DNA of 16,150 nt from Weeksellaceae bacterium (GTDB taxonomy: Bacteria; Bacteroidota; Bacteroidia; Flavobacteriales; Weeksellaceae), in assembly GCA_028698395.1 (NCBI GenBank), contig JAQVDG010000013.1, forward strand, positions 1 through 16,150, in the 5' to 3' direction. The notes beneath the pieces were generated by a model, which worked only from the letters and a program-made list of their open reading frames with translations, did no database searches and was not told the origin of the DNA. The position numbers and the translations under genes were made by a program. This document shows positions 6,846 through 14,130 of this stretch, one piece after another (positions within the stretch are counted from its first letter, which is position 1; each line of letters begins with the position of its first letter).

Positions 6846-7418
6846 TTACTCTTTATTCTCACCGTTTTCTTCTTCTGAAGCTTCCGGTTTTTCTTCTGTT
6901 GAATTTTCTACTTTTGGTTCTTCAATTACTTCCTGAGCGGTTTCTACCACTTCTTCTTTTACTTCCGGAGCAGCTTCAGCAGTTGTTTCTTCTGCTTTTT
7001 TGCTTCCTCCTCTTCTGCTTCTTCTGGTTTTCTTTTCCGGTTTGGCAGAAGTATAAAGTTCATTGAAGTCCACTAATTCAATCATAGCAGTATCGGCACC
7101 ATCACCAAGTCGGAATCCTGTTTTGATGATGCGGGTATATCCACCCGGGCGATCGGCTACTTTTGGTGCCACTTCACGGAAAAGTTCCGTAACGGCTTCT
7201 TTGCTTTGTAAATATTTAAATACGATACGACGATTATGGGTATCATCGTTTTTTGATTTTGTAATCAAAGGTTCTACATAAACCTGCAGTGCTTTTGCTT
7301 TAGCTACTGTTGTGTTTATTCTTTTATGCGTAATCAATGAAGTTGCCATATTGGAAAGCATTGCGTTTCTATGTGAGGCTGTTCTTCCTAAATGATTAAA
7401 TTTCTTACCGTGTCTCAT
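6846..7418 (-). CDS. rplQ: 50S ribosomal protein L17 with a long acidic C-terminal tail
   Basis: L17 sits near the exit tunnel of the large subunit. Residues 1-120 carry the whole conserved fold: the start [40 protein letters not shown], and [21 protein letters not shown]. Typical bacterial L17 ends near residue 120-130. Here about 65 further residues follow, first basic ([13 protein letters not shown] at about 129-141) and then nearly all Glu, Ala, Val, Thr and Pro. The tail is low-complexity and probably disordered. It is the last gene of the operon, 10 bases after rpoA, followed by the terminator at 6796-6827. Confidence 0.97.
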   Translation of the reverse strand: MRHGKKFNHLGRTASHRNAMLSNMATSLITHKRINTTVAKAKALQVYVEPLITKSKNDDTHNRRIVFKYLQSKEAVTELFREVAPKVADRPGGYTRIIKTGFRLGDGADTAMIELVDFNELYTSAKPEKKTRRSRRGGSKKAEETTAEAAPEVKEEVVETAQEVIEEPKVENSTEEKPEASEEENGENKE

Positions 7419-7428
7419 TTTTCTAAGA

Positions 7429-8421
7429 TTATTCTACGTCTAATTTATATTTGGAAACGTCCATTCCAAAGTCTAATCCTTTGTTTTCTATTAATTCTTC
7501 CAATTCGGTTAATGATTTTTTACCGAAGTTTCTGAATTTCATCAAGTCTGATTTGTTATAGGAAACTAACTCTCCAAGTGTTTCTACTTCAGCAGCTTTC
7601 AGGCAATTTAATGCTCTAACTGACAAATCTAAATCTACTAATTTGGTTTTCAATAATTGTCTCATGTGAAGTGCTTCTTCATCATACGTTTCGCCATAAG
7701 CTACTTCTTCTGCTTCCAAAGTAATTCTTTCTTCTGAGAACAACATGAAGTGATAAATTAATATTTTTGCTGTTTCAGTCAATGCATCCTGAGCGGTGAT
7801 AGAACCATCGGTTGTGATTTCTATGATTAATTTCTCATAGTCCGTTTTTTGCTCTACACGATAGTTTTCTATGCTATACTTCACATTTTTAATGGGTGTA
7901 TAAATAGAGTCAATCGCAATAGTACCTATAGGTGCATTTGCTTTTTTATTTTCTTCTGCCGGTACATATCCTCTTCCTTTTTCAATGGTAAAGGTAAAAT
8001 CTAATTTTACTTTTTTGTTCAAATTAGCAATTACCAAATCAGGATTTAGAATTTGGAATCCGGAAATAAATTTTCCCAAATCTCCAGCAGTCAGTTGTTC
8101 TTGCCCTGAAATAGAAGCTGTAACTGTCTCAGAATCAGTTTCAGAAATTTGTCTTTTAAATCGAACTTTTTTAAGATTTAAGATAATTTCAGTCATGTCT
8201 TCTACAACTCCTGGAATGGTGGAAAACTCATGGTCAACCCCTTCCACACGAATTGAAGTAATTGCGTGTCCTTCCAATGAAGAAAGTAATACGCGGCGCA
8301 AGGCATTTCCAATGGTCAAACCGTATCCTGGCTCCAAAGGGCGGAATTCAAATTGTCCAAAGAAATCATCAGAATCAACTAAAATTACTTTGTCCGGTTT
8401 TATAAAGTTTAAAATTGTCAT
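7429..8421 (-). CDS. rpoA: RNA polymerase alpha subunit
   Basis: The 330-residue alpha subunit nucleates assembly of RNA polymerase and contacts promoter upstream DNA and activators. The N-terminal assembly domain (about 1-235) has the signature [21 protein letters not shown] at 31-51. After a short linker, the C-terminal domain (about 250-325) has [20 protein letters not shown] and FRNFGKKSL. By alignment Arg269, Asn272, Cys273, Lys275, Gly300, Lys302 and Ser303 correspond to E. coli Arg265, Asn268, Cys269, Lys271, Gly296, Lys298 and Ser299, the residues for binding UP-element DNA, and all are kept. It lies between rpsD and rplQ as in the standard alpha operon. The leader upstream of its ATG contains overlapping inverted repeats. 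Confidence 0.99.
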   Translation of the reverse strand: MTILNFIKPDKVILVDSDDFFGQFEFRPLEPGYGLTIGNALRRVLLSSLEGHAITSIRVEGVDHEFSTIPGVVEDMTEIILNLKKVRFKRQISETDSETVTASISGQEQLTAGDLGKFISGFQILNPDLVIANLNKKVKLDFTFTIEKGRGYVPAEENKKANAPIGTIAIDSIYTPIKNVKYSIENYRVEQKTDYEKLIIEITTDGSITAQDALTETAKILIYHFMLFSEERITLEAEEVAYGETYDEEALHMRQLLKTKLVDLDLSVRALNCLKAAEVETLGELVSYNKSDLMKFRNFGKKSLTELEELIENKGLDFGMDVSKYKLDVE

Positions 8422-8427
8422 CTTACT

Positions 8428-8460
8428 AAGGTTTTTTTGTTTTTGAAACCTTTTGGTTTC
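8428..8460 (-). promoter_or_regulatory. Overlapping, mutually exclusive hairpins in the rpoA leader
   Basis: On the minus strand GAAACC (8460-8455) pairs with GGTTTC (8450-8445) around an AAAA loop. AAGGTTT (8452-8446) can instead pair with AAACCTT (8434-8428), which ends six bases before the rpoA ATG. The two share 8450-8446, so only one can form. The function is not known. Confidence 0.45.
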
Positions 8461-8489
8461 TGTTCCTACAATTACTAACTCTCTAAAAA

Positions 8490-9092
8490 TTATTTAGAGT
8501 ACAATTCGACAATCAATTGTTCTTTGATGTCTTCAGGAATCTGAATTCTTTCAGGAACAGCGTTAAATGTGCCTGACATTTGTTCATCATTCCAGATTAA
8601 CCAGTCATAAGTAGAACGGCTTCGCAATGACTCTGTAATATTAGTCAAAGTTTTGGATTTCTCACGAACAGAAATTACATCCCCTGCTTTAAGGGTATAA
8701 GAAGGAATATTCACTATTTCTCCGTTTACTGTAATATGTTTATGTGAAACCAATTGACGCGCTGCATTTCTTGTTGGAGCAATTCCCAAACGATACACGA
8801 CGTTGTCTAAACGAGATTCACAAAGTTGTAACAAAATCTCCCCGGTAATTCCCGGTTGAGCGTTTGCTCTTTTGTAAATATTCAAAAATTGACGTTCTAA
8901 GATTCCGTAGGTATATTTTGCTTTTTGCTTTTCTTCCAACTGGATAGCATATTCTGATTTTTTACCTCTTCTTTTTTGTGGCCCGTGTTGTCCCGGAGGG
9001 TATTTTTTCTTTTCGAAGCTTTTATCGTCACCGTAAATAGGTTGTCCGAATTTTCTAGCGATTTTGGTTTTTGGTCCTGTATATCTTGCCAT
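8490..9092 (-). CDS. rpsD: 30S ribosomal protein S4 (zinc-free form)
   Basis: S4 is a primary 16S rRNA-binding protein that starts assembly of the 30S body. The 200-residue protein begins [18 protein letters not shown] and has the conserved YPPGQHG at 31-37. The N-terminal zinc cysteines of the C+ form are absent; the only cysteine is Cys91. The S4 RNA-binding domain begins near [12 protein letters not shown] (92-103) and continues through [20 protein letters not shown]. In gamma-proteobacteria S4 represses its own operon; nothing here proves that. The last codons and the stop lie in a 7-bp stem (CTCTAAA/TTTAGAG at 8481-8499). Spacing to rpsK is 61 bases, filled by another inverted repeat. 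Confidence 0.98.
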   Translation of the reverse strand: MARYTGPKTKIARKFGQPIYGDDKSFEKKKYPPGQHGPQKRRGKKSEYAIQLEEKQKAKYTYGILERQFLNIYKRANAQPGITGEILLQLCESRLDNVVYRLGIAPTRNAARQLVSHKHITVNGEIVNIPSYTLKAGDVISVREKSKTLTNITESLRSRSTYDWLIWNDEQMSGTFNAVPERIQIPEDIKEQLIVELYSK

Positions 9093-9111
9093 TTTATTTT
9101 ATTTAGAAATT

Positions 9112-9150
9112 TAGATATTAGATTTTCTTGTGTCTGAAATCTTGTATCTA
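9112..9150 (-). repeat. Imperfect inverted repeat between rpsK and rpsD
   Basis: Arms AGATATTAGATTT (9113-9125) and AAATCTTGTATCT (9137-9149) match at 11 of 13 positions, with a two-base internal mismatch and one further outer pair. A hairpin would fill most of the spacer. No T run follows, so a terminator is unlikely; processing or stability are possible roles. Confidence 0.45.
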
Positions 9151-9153
9151 TAG

Positions 9154-9546
9154 TTATACTCTTCTGCGTTTTGGTGGGCGACAACCATTGTGTGGCAATG
9201 GAGTTACGTCAATAATTTCGCTTACTTCGATACCTCCGTTATGAATAGTACGGATTGCTGATTCCCGACCTTGTCCGGGTCCTTTTACATACACTTTTAC
9301 TCTTCTTAGCCCTGCTTCTAAAGCTTGAGCGGTAGCGTCTTGTGCGGCAACTTGCGCAGCATAAGGTGTATTCTTTTTAGATCCTCTGAAGCCCATTTTC
9401 CCGGCAGATGACCAAGAAATAACTTCTCCATTTTTATTAGTCAAAGTAACGATAACGTTGTTAAAAGAAGCTTGGATATGTGCTTGTCCTGTTGCTTCTA
9501 CTACAACTTTTCTTTTCTTTGCTACTGTTTTTTGATTCTTTGCCAT
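9154..9546 (-). CDS. rpsK: 30S ribosomal protein S11
   Basis: S11 helps form the platform of the 30S subunit, near the mRNA exit and the anti-SD end of 16S rRNA. All 130 residues match the family: the basic start [40 protein letters not shown], the GRESAIRT segment and the end [16 protein letters not shown]. It follows rpsM as usual. The 96-base gap to rpsM is long for this operon and has an A-rich tandem repeat on the transcript, just before the ATG. Confidence 0.98.
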   Translation of the reverse strand: MAKNQKTVAKKRKVVVEATGQAHIQASFNNVIVTLTNKNGEVISWSSAGKMGFRGSKKNTPYAAQVAAQDATAQALEAGLRRVKVYVKGPGQGRESAIRTIHNGGIEVSEIIDVTPLPHNGCRPPKRRRV

Positions 9547-9553
9547 AACTACA

Positions 9554-9580
9554 TTTTGTTTCTTTTGTTTCTTTTGTTTC
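9554..9580 (-). repeat. Three 9-bp tandem repeats in the rpsK leader
   Basis: Three perfect copies of GAAACAAAA on the transcribed (minus) strand, plus a degenerate fourth copy up to 9590, end eight bases before the rpsK ATG. They make an A-rich, unstructured leader, the kind that favours initiation in Bacteroidota without SD pairing. The copy number may vary between strains. Confidence 0.75.
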
Positions 9581-9642
9581 TTTTATTTTCAGCTTAATTT
9601 TCACAATGAAAAAAACTAAAATTTGAAACCTGAAACTAATTA

Positions 9643-10020
9643 CTATTTAGTGGCTTTTTTCTTGTTAGCAACTGTTTTCTTTTTCCCTTTTCTCGTACGA
9701 GAGTTGTTTTTAGTACGCTGACCTCTAAGAGGTAATCCAAGACGATGACGGATTCCGCGCTGACATCCAATGTCCATCATACGTTTGATGTTCAATTGGA
9801 CTTCAGAACGAAGTTCACCTTCCACTTTGTAGTTTTCAGTAATTGCCAAACGGATTGCGTTGATTTCATCATCGTTCCATTCGTTTACTTTTTTCTCTTT
9901 GTCAACATTAGCTTGTGCTAATATTTTCTGTGCTGTGCTCTTACCAATTCCGTAGATATAGGTTAATCCTATTTCTCCTCTTTTATTTTTTGGTAAATCT
10001 ACTCCTGAAATACGTGCCAT
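9643..10020 (-). CDS. rpsM: 30S ribosomal protein S13
   Basis: S13 lies at the head of the 30S subunit and contacts the large subunit and the P-site tRNA. The 125-residue protein has the helix-hairpin-helix at about 15-30 ([18 protein letters not shown]), the [16 protein letters not shown] segment and the basic tail [13 protein letters not shown] that reaches towards tRNA. It starts at ATG 10020, three bases after the rpmJ stop. Length and composition are normal. Confidence 0.98.
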   Translation of the reverse strand: MARISGVDLPKNKRGEIGLTYIYGIGKSTAQKILAQANVDKEKKVNEWNDDEINAIRLAITENYKVEGELRSEVQLNIKRMMDIGCQRGIRHRLGLPLRGQRTKNNSRTRKGKKKTVANKKKATK

Positions 10021-10023
10021 ATC

Positions 10024-10140
10024 TTAACCTTGTCTTTGTTTAAATTTAGGATTTTTTTTATTAATCACGTAGAGTACGCCTTTTCTACGTACTACTTTAC
10101 ATTCAGCACTTCTTTTTTTAATTGATGCTCTAACTTTCAT
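10024..10140 (-). CDS. rpmJ: 50S ribosomal protein L36, zinc-free form (38 aa)
   Basis: Found by direct translation of the minus strand: [10 protein letters not shown] at the start, [10 protein letters not shown] at the end, stop TAA at 10024-10026. L36 is the smallest large-subunit protein and binds near 23S rRNA helices 91-97. The usual zinc ligands are C11, C14, C27 and H32. Here they are Ser11, Cys14, Asn27 and Lys32, so only one remains and the protein is a C-minus form that should not hold zinc. Position between infA and rpsM is standard. A seven-codon micro-ORF with a Shine-Dalgarno-like site ends six bases before its ATG. Confidence 0.96.
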   Translation of the reverse strand: MKVRASIKKRSAECKVVRRKGVLYVINKKNPKFKQRQG

Positions 10141-10146
10141 TTGTTT

Positions 10147-10170
10147 TTACATTTTAATTTGCTCCGGCAT
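10147..10170 (-). CDS. SD-led seven-codon micro-ORF in the rpmJ leader (candidate)
   Basis: On the minus strand ATG (10170-10168) opens a frame encoding MPEQIKM and ends at TAA (10149-10147), six bases before the rpmJ ATG. GGAGG (10179-10175) stands four bases upstream, a full anti-SD match, which is rare in this phylum. GGCA/TGCC at the start can pair and would cover both the SD and the ATG. Translation is not proven; it may act as a coupling or leader peptide for rpmJ. A chance match is possible, given its size. Confidence 0.4.
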   Translation of the reverse strand: MPEQIKM

Positions 10171-10201
10171 TATGCCTCCAATCGTTTTTTATTTTGAATT
10201 A

Positions 10202-10247
10202 TAAATGTTAAATTTAAAATGATTCCTCATTCAAAATTTAACATTTA
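10202..10247 (-). other. Long hairpin with GGAA tetraloop between infA and rpmJ
   Basis: A 14-bp outer stem (10202-10215 with 10234-10247), a two-by-two internal loop, a 5-bp inner stem (10218-10222 with 10227-10231) and, on the transcribed strand, the loop GGAA, a GNRA tetraloop. It begins five bases after the infA stop. No T run follows, so it is more likely a processing, stability or spacer structure than a terminator. Confidence 0.65.
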
Positions 10248-10252
10248 ACTTT

Positions 10253-10468
10253 TTAATATCGGTATGTAATTCTTCCTTTTGATAAATCATAAGGAGACAT
10301 TTCAATTTTTACTTTATCTCCGGGTAATAATTTAATATAATGCATACGCATTTTTCCTGAAATATGGGCAGTTACTACATGTCCGTTTTCTAATTCTACC
10401 CGGAACATTGCATTGGATAATGCTTCTATAATTGTCCCGTCTTGTTCAATATGTTTTTGTTTCGCCAT
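10253..10468 (-). CDS. infA: Translation initiation factor IF-1
   Basis: IF-1 binds the A site of the 30S subunit during initiation. The 71-residue OB-fold protein has [20 protein letters not shown] at the start, [20 protein letters not shown], then ILPGD-like [20 protein letters not shown], and ends RITYRY. The start at 10468 is chosen because family members begin MAKQ. An ATG three codons upstream (10477) is also in frame but overlaps the SD-like GAGGAG. AGGAG (10482-10478) lies nine bases before the chosen ATG, and a small 5-bp hairpin covers it. The gene has a promoter-like pair reaching into the 3' end of secY, so it can be transcribed apart from secY. Confidence 0.96.
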   Translation of the reverse strand: MAKQKHIEQDGTIIEALSNAMFRVELENGHVVTAHISGKMRMHYIKLLPGDKVKIEMSPYDLSKGRITYRY

Positions 10469-10476
10469 AATTTTCA

Positions 10477-10492
10477 TCTCCTCTTAGGGAGA
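10477..10492 (-). promoter_or_regulatory. SD-like site of infA held in a small hairpin
   Basis: TCTCC (10492-10488 on the minus strand) pairs with GGAGA (10481-10477) around six bases. The right arm contains most of the SD-like AGGAG (10482-10478), nine bases before the infA ATG. No other main gene start in this window has such a site; those leaders are A-rich without SD. Confidence 0.5.
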
Positions 10493-10499
10493 AAGTTTG

Positions 10500-10530
10500 C
10501 AAATTTATAATTTTTATTTGATTTATGCAA
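10500..10530 (-). promoter_or_regulatory. Internal promoter for infA and downstream genes
   Basis: On the minus strand TTG (10530-10528) is followed after 20 bases by TAAATTTG (10507-10500), matching TTG...TAnnTTTG. It overlaps the secY stop codon. Transcription would start near 10494, giving a leader of about 25 nt that carries the SD-like hairpin. Confidence 0.6.
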
Positions 10531-11890
10531 CATTTCTTGTTCGGCCGCTTGACATCAAACCGTCATAATGATGATTCAACAAATAACTGTTAATTTGCTG
10601 AACGGTATCTAAAATTACCGCTACCATAATTAATAAAGAGGTTCCTCCGTAGAACATAGACAATCCCTGATCAACTCCAAACAAGTGTACAATTGCCGGA
10701 AGTATAGCAATCAACACCAAGAAGATTGAACCCGGGAAAGTGATTTTTGATAGAATATCATCCAAATATTCTGCTGTATCTTTTCCTGGTTTAATTCCCG
10801 GAATAATTCCTCCATTTCTCTTTAAATCATCTGCCATTTGATTAACCGGAATAGTAATCGCTGTATAGAAAAATGTAAAGACAATAATTAGCAATCCAAA
10901 TATAATATTGTGCTGCCAAGTAAATGGATCGGATACTTGATGGAAAAACATCATTAGACTCGAATCTGAATCGGAGAAAAACCCTACTAATGTTGCCGGT
11001 AAAAACATAATGGCTTGTGCAAAAATGATAGGCATTACTCCTGCTGCATTTACTTTTAACGGAATGTAAGAACGAACTGAATCCGTTACGGAACGCATAT
11101 AGCTGCTTCCTCCTGCTTGTGCTCTTCTCACATATTGTACCGGAACTTTTCTAACAGCCTGAACCAACAATACACAAAGTAAAATCACAACCAATAATCC
11201 AATAATCTGCATCAAGAAAGAAATTCCTCCGGTATTATCTACTTCAAATGCATTCAATAGAGATTGAGGCAAATCGGCAAGAATACCCACCATAATCAAG
11301 ATGGAAATCCCGTTTCCAATACCTCGGTCGGTAATTTTCTCTCCCATCCACATGGTAAAAATAGTCCCTGTTACCAATATAATAGTAGAAGGGAAAATAA
11401 ACCAAAATGAGCTTGGATTAATCAAATAAGCTGATTGAAATCCGCCACTGTATGGCAATAAGGAAGTTTGTAATAAAGTCAAATACGCCGGGGCCTGAAC
11501 CAAACAAATGGCAATAGTCAACCAACGGGTAATTTGAGTTACTTTTTTACGACCACTTTCTCCGTCTTTTTGTAATTTTTGTAAATAAGGAACTGCTAAT
11601 TGCATCAACTGAATCACAATGGATGCAGAGATATAAGGCATAATTCCTAAAGCTAAAATGGAAGCCCGGTTGAACGAACCTCCTGTGAAAGAGTTCAACA
11701 ATCCCAAAAGTCCGCGTTGGTCTTCTGACTGAGCTGCCAATAGCCGCGTTACTTCATTCACATCAATACCCGGAAGCGGAATATAAGAACCAAATCGATA
11801 CACAATAAGGAAAAAGAAAGTAATAATCAACTTTTCCTTCAGTTCTTTAATGTTCCAAATATTCTTAATTGTTTGTATAAACCCTTTCAT
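10523..11890 (-). CDS. secY: Protein translocase subunit SecY
   Basis: SecY is the channel of the Sec translocon in the inner membrane, acting with SecE/SecG and SecA. The 455-residue protein has about ten hydrophobic helices. Recognisable parts are the start with KELKEKLIITFFFLIVYRFGSYIPLPGID (first helix and plug region), GIMPYISASIVIQLM, the loop with GESGRKKVTQITRW, GNGISILIM, and RRAQAGGSSYM followed by IPLKVNAAGVMPIIFA. The end has NGGIIPGIKPGKDTAEYLD, with the conserved cytosolic loop. Length is normal. It follows rplO by 78 bases, which contain a -7-like box and a terminator-like hairpin. Confidence 0.98.
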   Translation of the reverse strand: MKGFIQTIKNIWNIKELKEKLIITFFFLIVYRFGSYIPLPGIDVNEVTRLLAAQSEDQRGLLGLLNSFTGGSFNRASILALGIMPYISASIVIQLMQLAVPYLQKLQKDGESGRKKVTQITRWLTIAICLVQAPAYLTLLQTSLLPYSGGFQSAYLINPSSFWFIFPSTIILVTGTIFTMWMGEKITDRGIGNGISILIMVGILADLPQSLLNAFEVDNTGGISFLMQIIGLLVVILLCVLLVQAVRKVPVQYVRRAQAGGSSYMRSVTDSVRSYIPLKVNAAGVMPIIFAQAIMFLPATLVGFFSDSDSSLMMFFHQVSDPFTWQHNIIFGLLIIVFTFFYTAITIPVNQMADDLKRNGGIIPGIKPGKDTAEYLDDILSKITFPGSIFLVLIAILPAIVHLFGVDQGLSMFYGGTSLLIMVAVILDTVQQINSYLLNHHYDGLMSSGRTRNVA

Positions 11891-11906
11891 GTGTCAAATA
11901 ATTATT

Positions 11907-11944
11907 AAAAAACCACCAAATGGAACTTTATTTCAGTTCCATTT
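11907..11944 (-). terminator. Terminator-like hairpin in the secY leader
   Basis: A perfect 10-bp stem AAATGGAACT/AGTTCCATTT (11918-11927 with 11935-11944, 7-nt loop). On the minus strand it is followed by GGTGG and six T. It stands between rplO and secY, 17 bases before the secY start. It could end part of the rplO transcript, or act as an attenuator. Confidence 0.55.
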
Positions 11945-11951
11945 AAGCGGG

Positions 11952-11959
11952 CAAATATA
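11952..11959 (-). promoter_or_regulatory. -7-like box upstream of secY
   Basis: TATATTTG fits TAnnTTTG, directly before the secY hairpin. No TTG is seen at -33 within the end of rplO, so it is a weaker candidate than the infA or rpsH promoters. Its start site would place the hairpin at the very 5' end of the transcript. Confidence 0.4.
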
Positions 11960-11968
11960 CTAATTTTT

Positions 11969-12427
11969 TTATTTTGCATTTGATAATTCTGCTTTACCTC
12001 CACTTTTTTCAATGGCTTCTTGTGCAGTTTTAGTAAATTTATCGGCTGTGATATTTACCTTTGCCGTCAATTCTCCTCTACCCAGTATTTTCACCAAATC
12101 ATTTTTGTGAGCTAAACCGTGTTTTATCAAATCTTCTTTTGTCAATGTATCGGTAATCTTTTTATTATCAACTAATTGTTGAATCACATCCAGATTGATT
12201 CCGTTATATTCTACTCGATTGATGTTTTTGAATCCGAATTTAGGAACTCTTCTTTGAAGTGGCATTTGTCCTCCTTCAAATCCGATTTTTTTGGAATATC
12301 CTGAGCGGGATTTAGCTCCTTTATGTCCTCTACCGGCTGTACCTCCATTTCCGCTTGCTTGTCCTCGACCTTTACGGAATTTATTTTTTACTGAACCTTC
12401 TGCAGGTTTTAAATTACTTAAATTCAT
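11969..12427 (-). CDS. rplO: 50S ribosomal protein L15
   Basis: L15 is a late-assembly protein of the large subunit. The 152-residue protein starts [20 protein letters not shown] and has the Gly- and Lys-rich extended N-terminal part ([21 protein letters not shown]), the signature [15 protein letters not shown] (about 53-67) and a C-terminal globular half, [27 protein letters not shown]. It is in the usual rpmD-rplO-secY order. Confidence 0.98.
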   Translation of the reverse strand: MNLSNLKPAEGSVKNKFRKGRGQASGNGGTAGRGHKGAKSRSGYSKKIGFEGGQMPLQRRVPKFGFKNINRVEYNGINLDVIQQLVDNKKITDTLTKEDLIKHGLAHKNDLVKILGRGELTAKVNITADKFTKTAQEAIEKSGGKAELSNAK

Positions 12428-12481
12428 CTTTATAATTTTGAATTATGAATTTTAAATGAAACAAATTTTTGCTTGCAAAAA

Positions 12482-12658
12482 TTATCTTTCCACTTCAATT
12501 AAATGTTGTACTTTTTTAATCATTCCTTCAATCTGAGGAGTAGATTCGTGTTCCACTACTTGATTCATCTTTCTTAATCCCAAAGCGACCAAAGTAGCTT
12601 TTTGAGATTTCTCACGGTTGATTGCGCTGCGTACTTGTTTTACTCTTACTTTACTCAT
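12482..12658 (-). CDS. rpmD: 50S ribosomal protein L30 (58 aa)
   Basis: Found by direct translation: the ATG at 12658-12656 gives MSKVRVKQVRSAINREKSQK, then ATLVALGLRKMNQVVEHEST, and the end MIKKVQHLIEVER with TAA at 12482-12484. L30 is a small alpha/beta protein of the large subunit. The 'RSAI.R...QKATL.ALGLRKMN..V.H..TP.I.GMI.KV.HL..VE' pattern is complete and length is normal. It lies eight bases after rpsE and before rplO. The stop is inside an inverted repeat AATTTTTGC/GCAAAAATT (12464-12483), without a T run. The 54-base gap to rplO holds only AT-rich sequence besides this. Confidence 0.97.
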   Translation of the reverse strand: MSKVRVKQVRSAINREKSQKATLVALGLRKMNQVVEHESTPQIEGMIKKVQHLIEVER

Positions 12659-12666
12659 CGTTTCGA

Positions 12667-13191
12667 TTATTTTCCGTTGAACACTTTTTTTACTGAAATT
12701 CCTCTCTGACGAGCTACTTCTTCTACACTTCTCATATCTAATAAAGCTCTGAAAGTTGCTTTTACCACATTATGAGGATTGGAAGAACCTTTGGATTTTG
12801 ACAATACATCGTGTATCCCTACTGATTCTAATACCGCACGAACTGAACCTCCTGCAATTACTCCGGTACCTTCAGATGCAGGTCGTAAAAATACTTGTGC
12901 TCCTCCGTATCTCGCTTCGTTTTCATGTGGAATAGTACTTCCGTGCAATGGAATTCTAACCAAATTTTTCTTAGCATCTTCAACTGCTTTTGCAATTGCA
13001 GAAGCTACTTCTTTTGATTTTCCTAATCCAAAACCCACAACGCCTTTCCCGTCTCCTACTACTACAATAGCTGAAAATCCGAATGCACGTCCTCCTTTGG
13101 TTACTTTAGTTACTCGTTGTACGCCTACCAAACGGTCTGTTAATTCCATTCCCGCCGGTTTTACTCTTTCTATGTTTTTATATCCTAACAT
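12667..13191 (-). CDS. rpsE: 30S ribosomal protein S5
   Basis: S5 contributes to mRNA entry and decoding fidelity in the 30S subunit. The 174-residue protein has the dsRBD-like N-terminal half ([42 protein letters not shown] at about 22-63) and the C-terminal half [43 protein letters not shown], then [21 protein letters not shown]. The KGGR loop is intact. It starts 10 bases after the rplR stop. Confidence 0.98.
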   Translation of the reverse strand: MLGYKNIERVKPAGMELTDRLVGVQRVTKVTKGGRAFGFSAIVVVGDGKGVVGFGLGKSKEVASAIAKAVEDAKKNLVRIPLHGSTIPHENEARYGGAQVFLRPASEGTGVIAGGSVRAVLESVGIHDVLSKSKGSSNPHNVVKATFRALLDMRSVEEVARQRGISVKKVFNGK

Positions 13192-13201
13192 ACTTTTTTT
13201 C

Positions 13202-13549
13202 TTAGAATTTTAGACCTCCTTCTCTCGCTCCGTCTGCCAAAGCTTTGATTCTACCGTGATAAACAAAACCGTTTCGGTCAAATACAACTGTTTCGATTCC
13301 TTTTGCTACTGCTTTTTCAGCTACTAATTTTCCTACTGAAGCTGAAATCTCAGTTTTAGTAGTTCCTTCTACTTTCTCTCTTGAAGATGCGGAAGCTAAA
13401 GTTACTCCTGCTTCATCATCAACTAATTGAGCGTAAATTTCTTTATTGGAACGATATACAGATAATCTTGGTCTTGCTGCTGTTCCAAAGATATTACGAC
13501 GAACACGTCTTTTTATCTTTTGTCTTTTTTCTGTTTTTGATAGTGCCAT
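13202..13549 (-). CDS. rplR: 50S ribosomal protein L18
   Basis: L18 binds 5S rRNA and links it to the large subunit. The 115-residue protein has a basic tail ([18 protein letters not shown]), [20 protein letters not shown], and [27 protein letters not shown] at the end, all typical. It is 17 bases after rplF and 10 before rpsE. Confidence 0.98.
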   Translation of the reverse strand: MALSKTEKRQKIKRRVRRNIFGTAARPRLSVYRSNKEIYAQLVDDEAGVTLASASSREKVEGTTKTEISASVGKLVAEKAVAKGIETVVFDRNGFVYHGRIKALADGAREGGLKF

Positions 13550-13566
13550 TGTTCGATTATAATTTA

Positions 13567-14112
13567 TTAGGCAGATTTACCTGCTTTTCTTCTAATTTCT
13601 TCTCCTACGAATTTAATTCCTTTTCCTTTGTATGGTTCCGGTTTACGGAATGAACGGATTTTAGCCGCAATCATACCGATTAACTGGTTGTCATGTGAAG
13701 TTAAAATCACCAAAGGATTTTTTCCTTTTTCTGATACGGTTTCTACTTTCACTTCAGCAGGTAATTCCATCACAATATTATGTGAAAATCCTAATGATAA
13801 ATCCAGTCTTTGCCCTTGATTGGAGGCTCTGTATCCTACTCCGACCAATTCTAATTGTTTTTTAAAACCTTCGTTTACTCCGATTACCATATTATTAATC
13901 AATGAACGGTATAAACCGTGCAATGCTTTGTCTTCTTTTGAATCTGACGGACGAGATACTGACATATTTCCGTCTTCTATTTTCAACTCAAATCCTTCTC
14001 TTATAGCTTGAGTCATTTCCGCATTTTTTCCTTTTACGGTTACTACTCCATCTTTTAATTCTACAGTAGTTCCTGCCGGGATTGTAATACTTGCGTTACC
14101 TATTCTTGACAT
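13567..14112 (-). CDS. rplF: 50S ribosomal protein L6
   Basis: L6 lies near the GTPase-associated centre and the sarcin-ricin loop. The 181-residue protein has the two repeated L6 folds: [28 protein letters not shown] at the start, then [23 protein letters not shown], and [39 protein letters not shown], the C-terminal signature. It is 18 bases after rpsH. The start MSRIG matches family starts. Confidence 0.98.
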   Translation of the reverse strand: MSRIGNASITIPAGTTVELKDGVVTVKGKNAEMTQAIREGFELKIEDGNMSVSRPSDSKEDKALHGLYRSLINNMVIGVNEGFKKQLELVGVGYRASNQGQRLDLSLGFSHNIVMELPAEVKVETVSEKGKNPLVILTSHDNQLIGMIAAKIRSFRKPEPYKGKGIKFVGEEIRRKAGKSA

Positions 14113-14130
14113 TTTCTTTTTCTTTTAATC

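Noticed and set aside
7985..8446. 153-codon open frame on the plus strand opposite rpoA
   Set aside because: Antisense shadow of a conserved gene; no recognisable domain or leader.
8897..9184. 95-codon minus-strand frame overlapping rpsD and rpsK
   Set aside because: It overlaps two certain ribosomal genes in another frame and has no leader of its own.
9597..9642. Short hairpin TTTTCA/TGAAAA (9598-9612) as a terminator before rpsK
   Set aside because: Six AT-rich pairs, no T run on the minus strand, and inside a continuous operon.
12779..13213. Long 144-codon open frame on the plus strand opposite rpsE
   Set aside because: Shadow of the S5 gene on the other strand; no domain, and composition follows the opposite frame.
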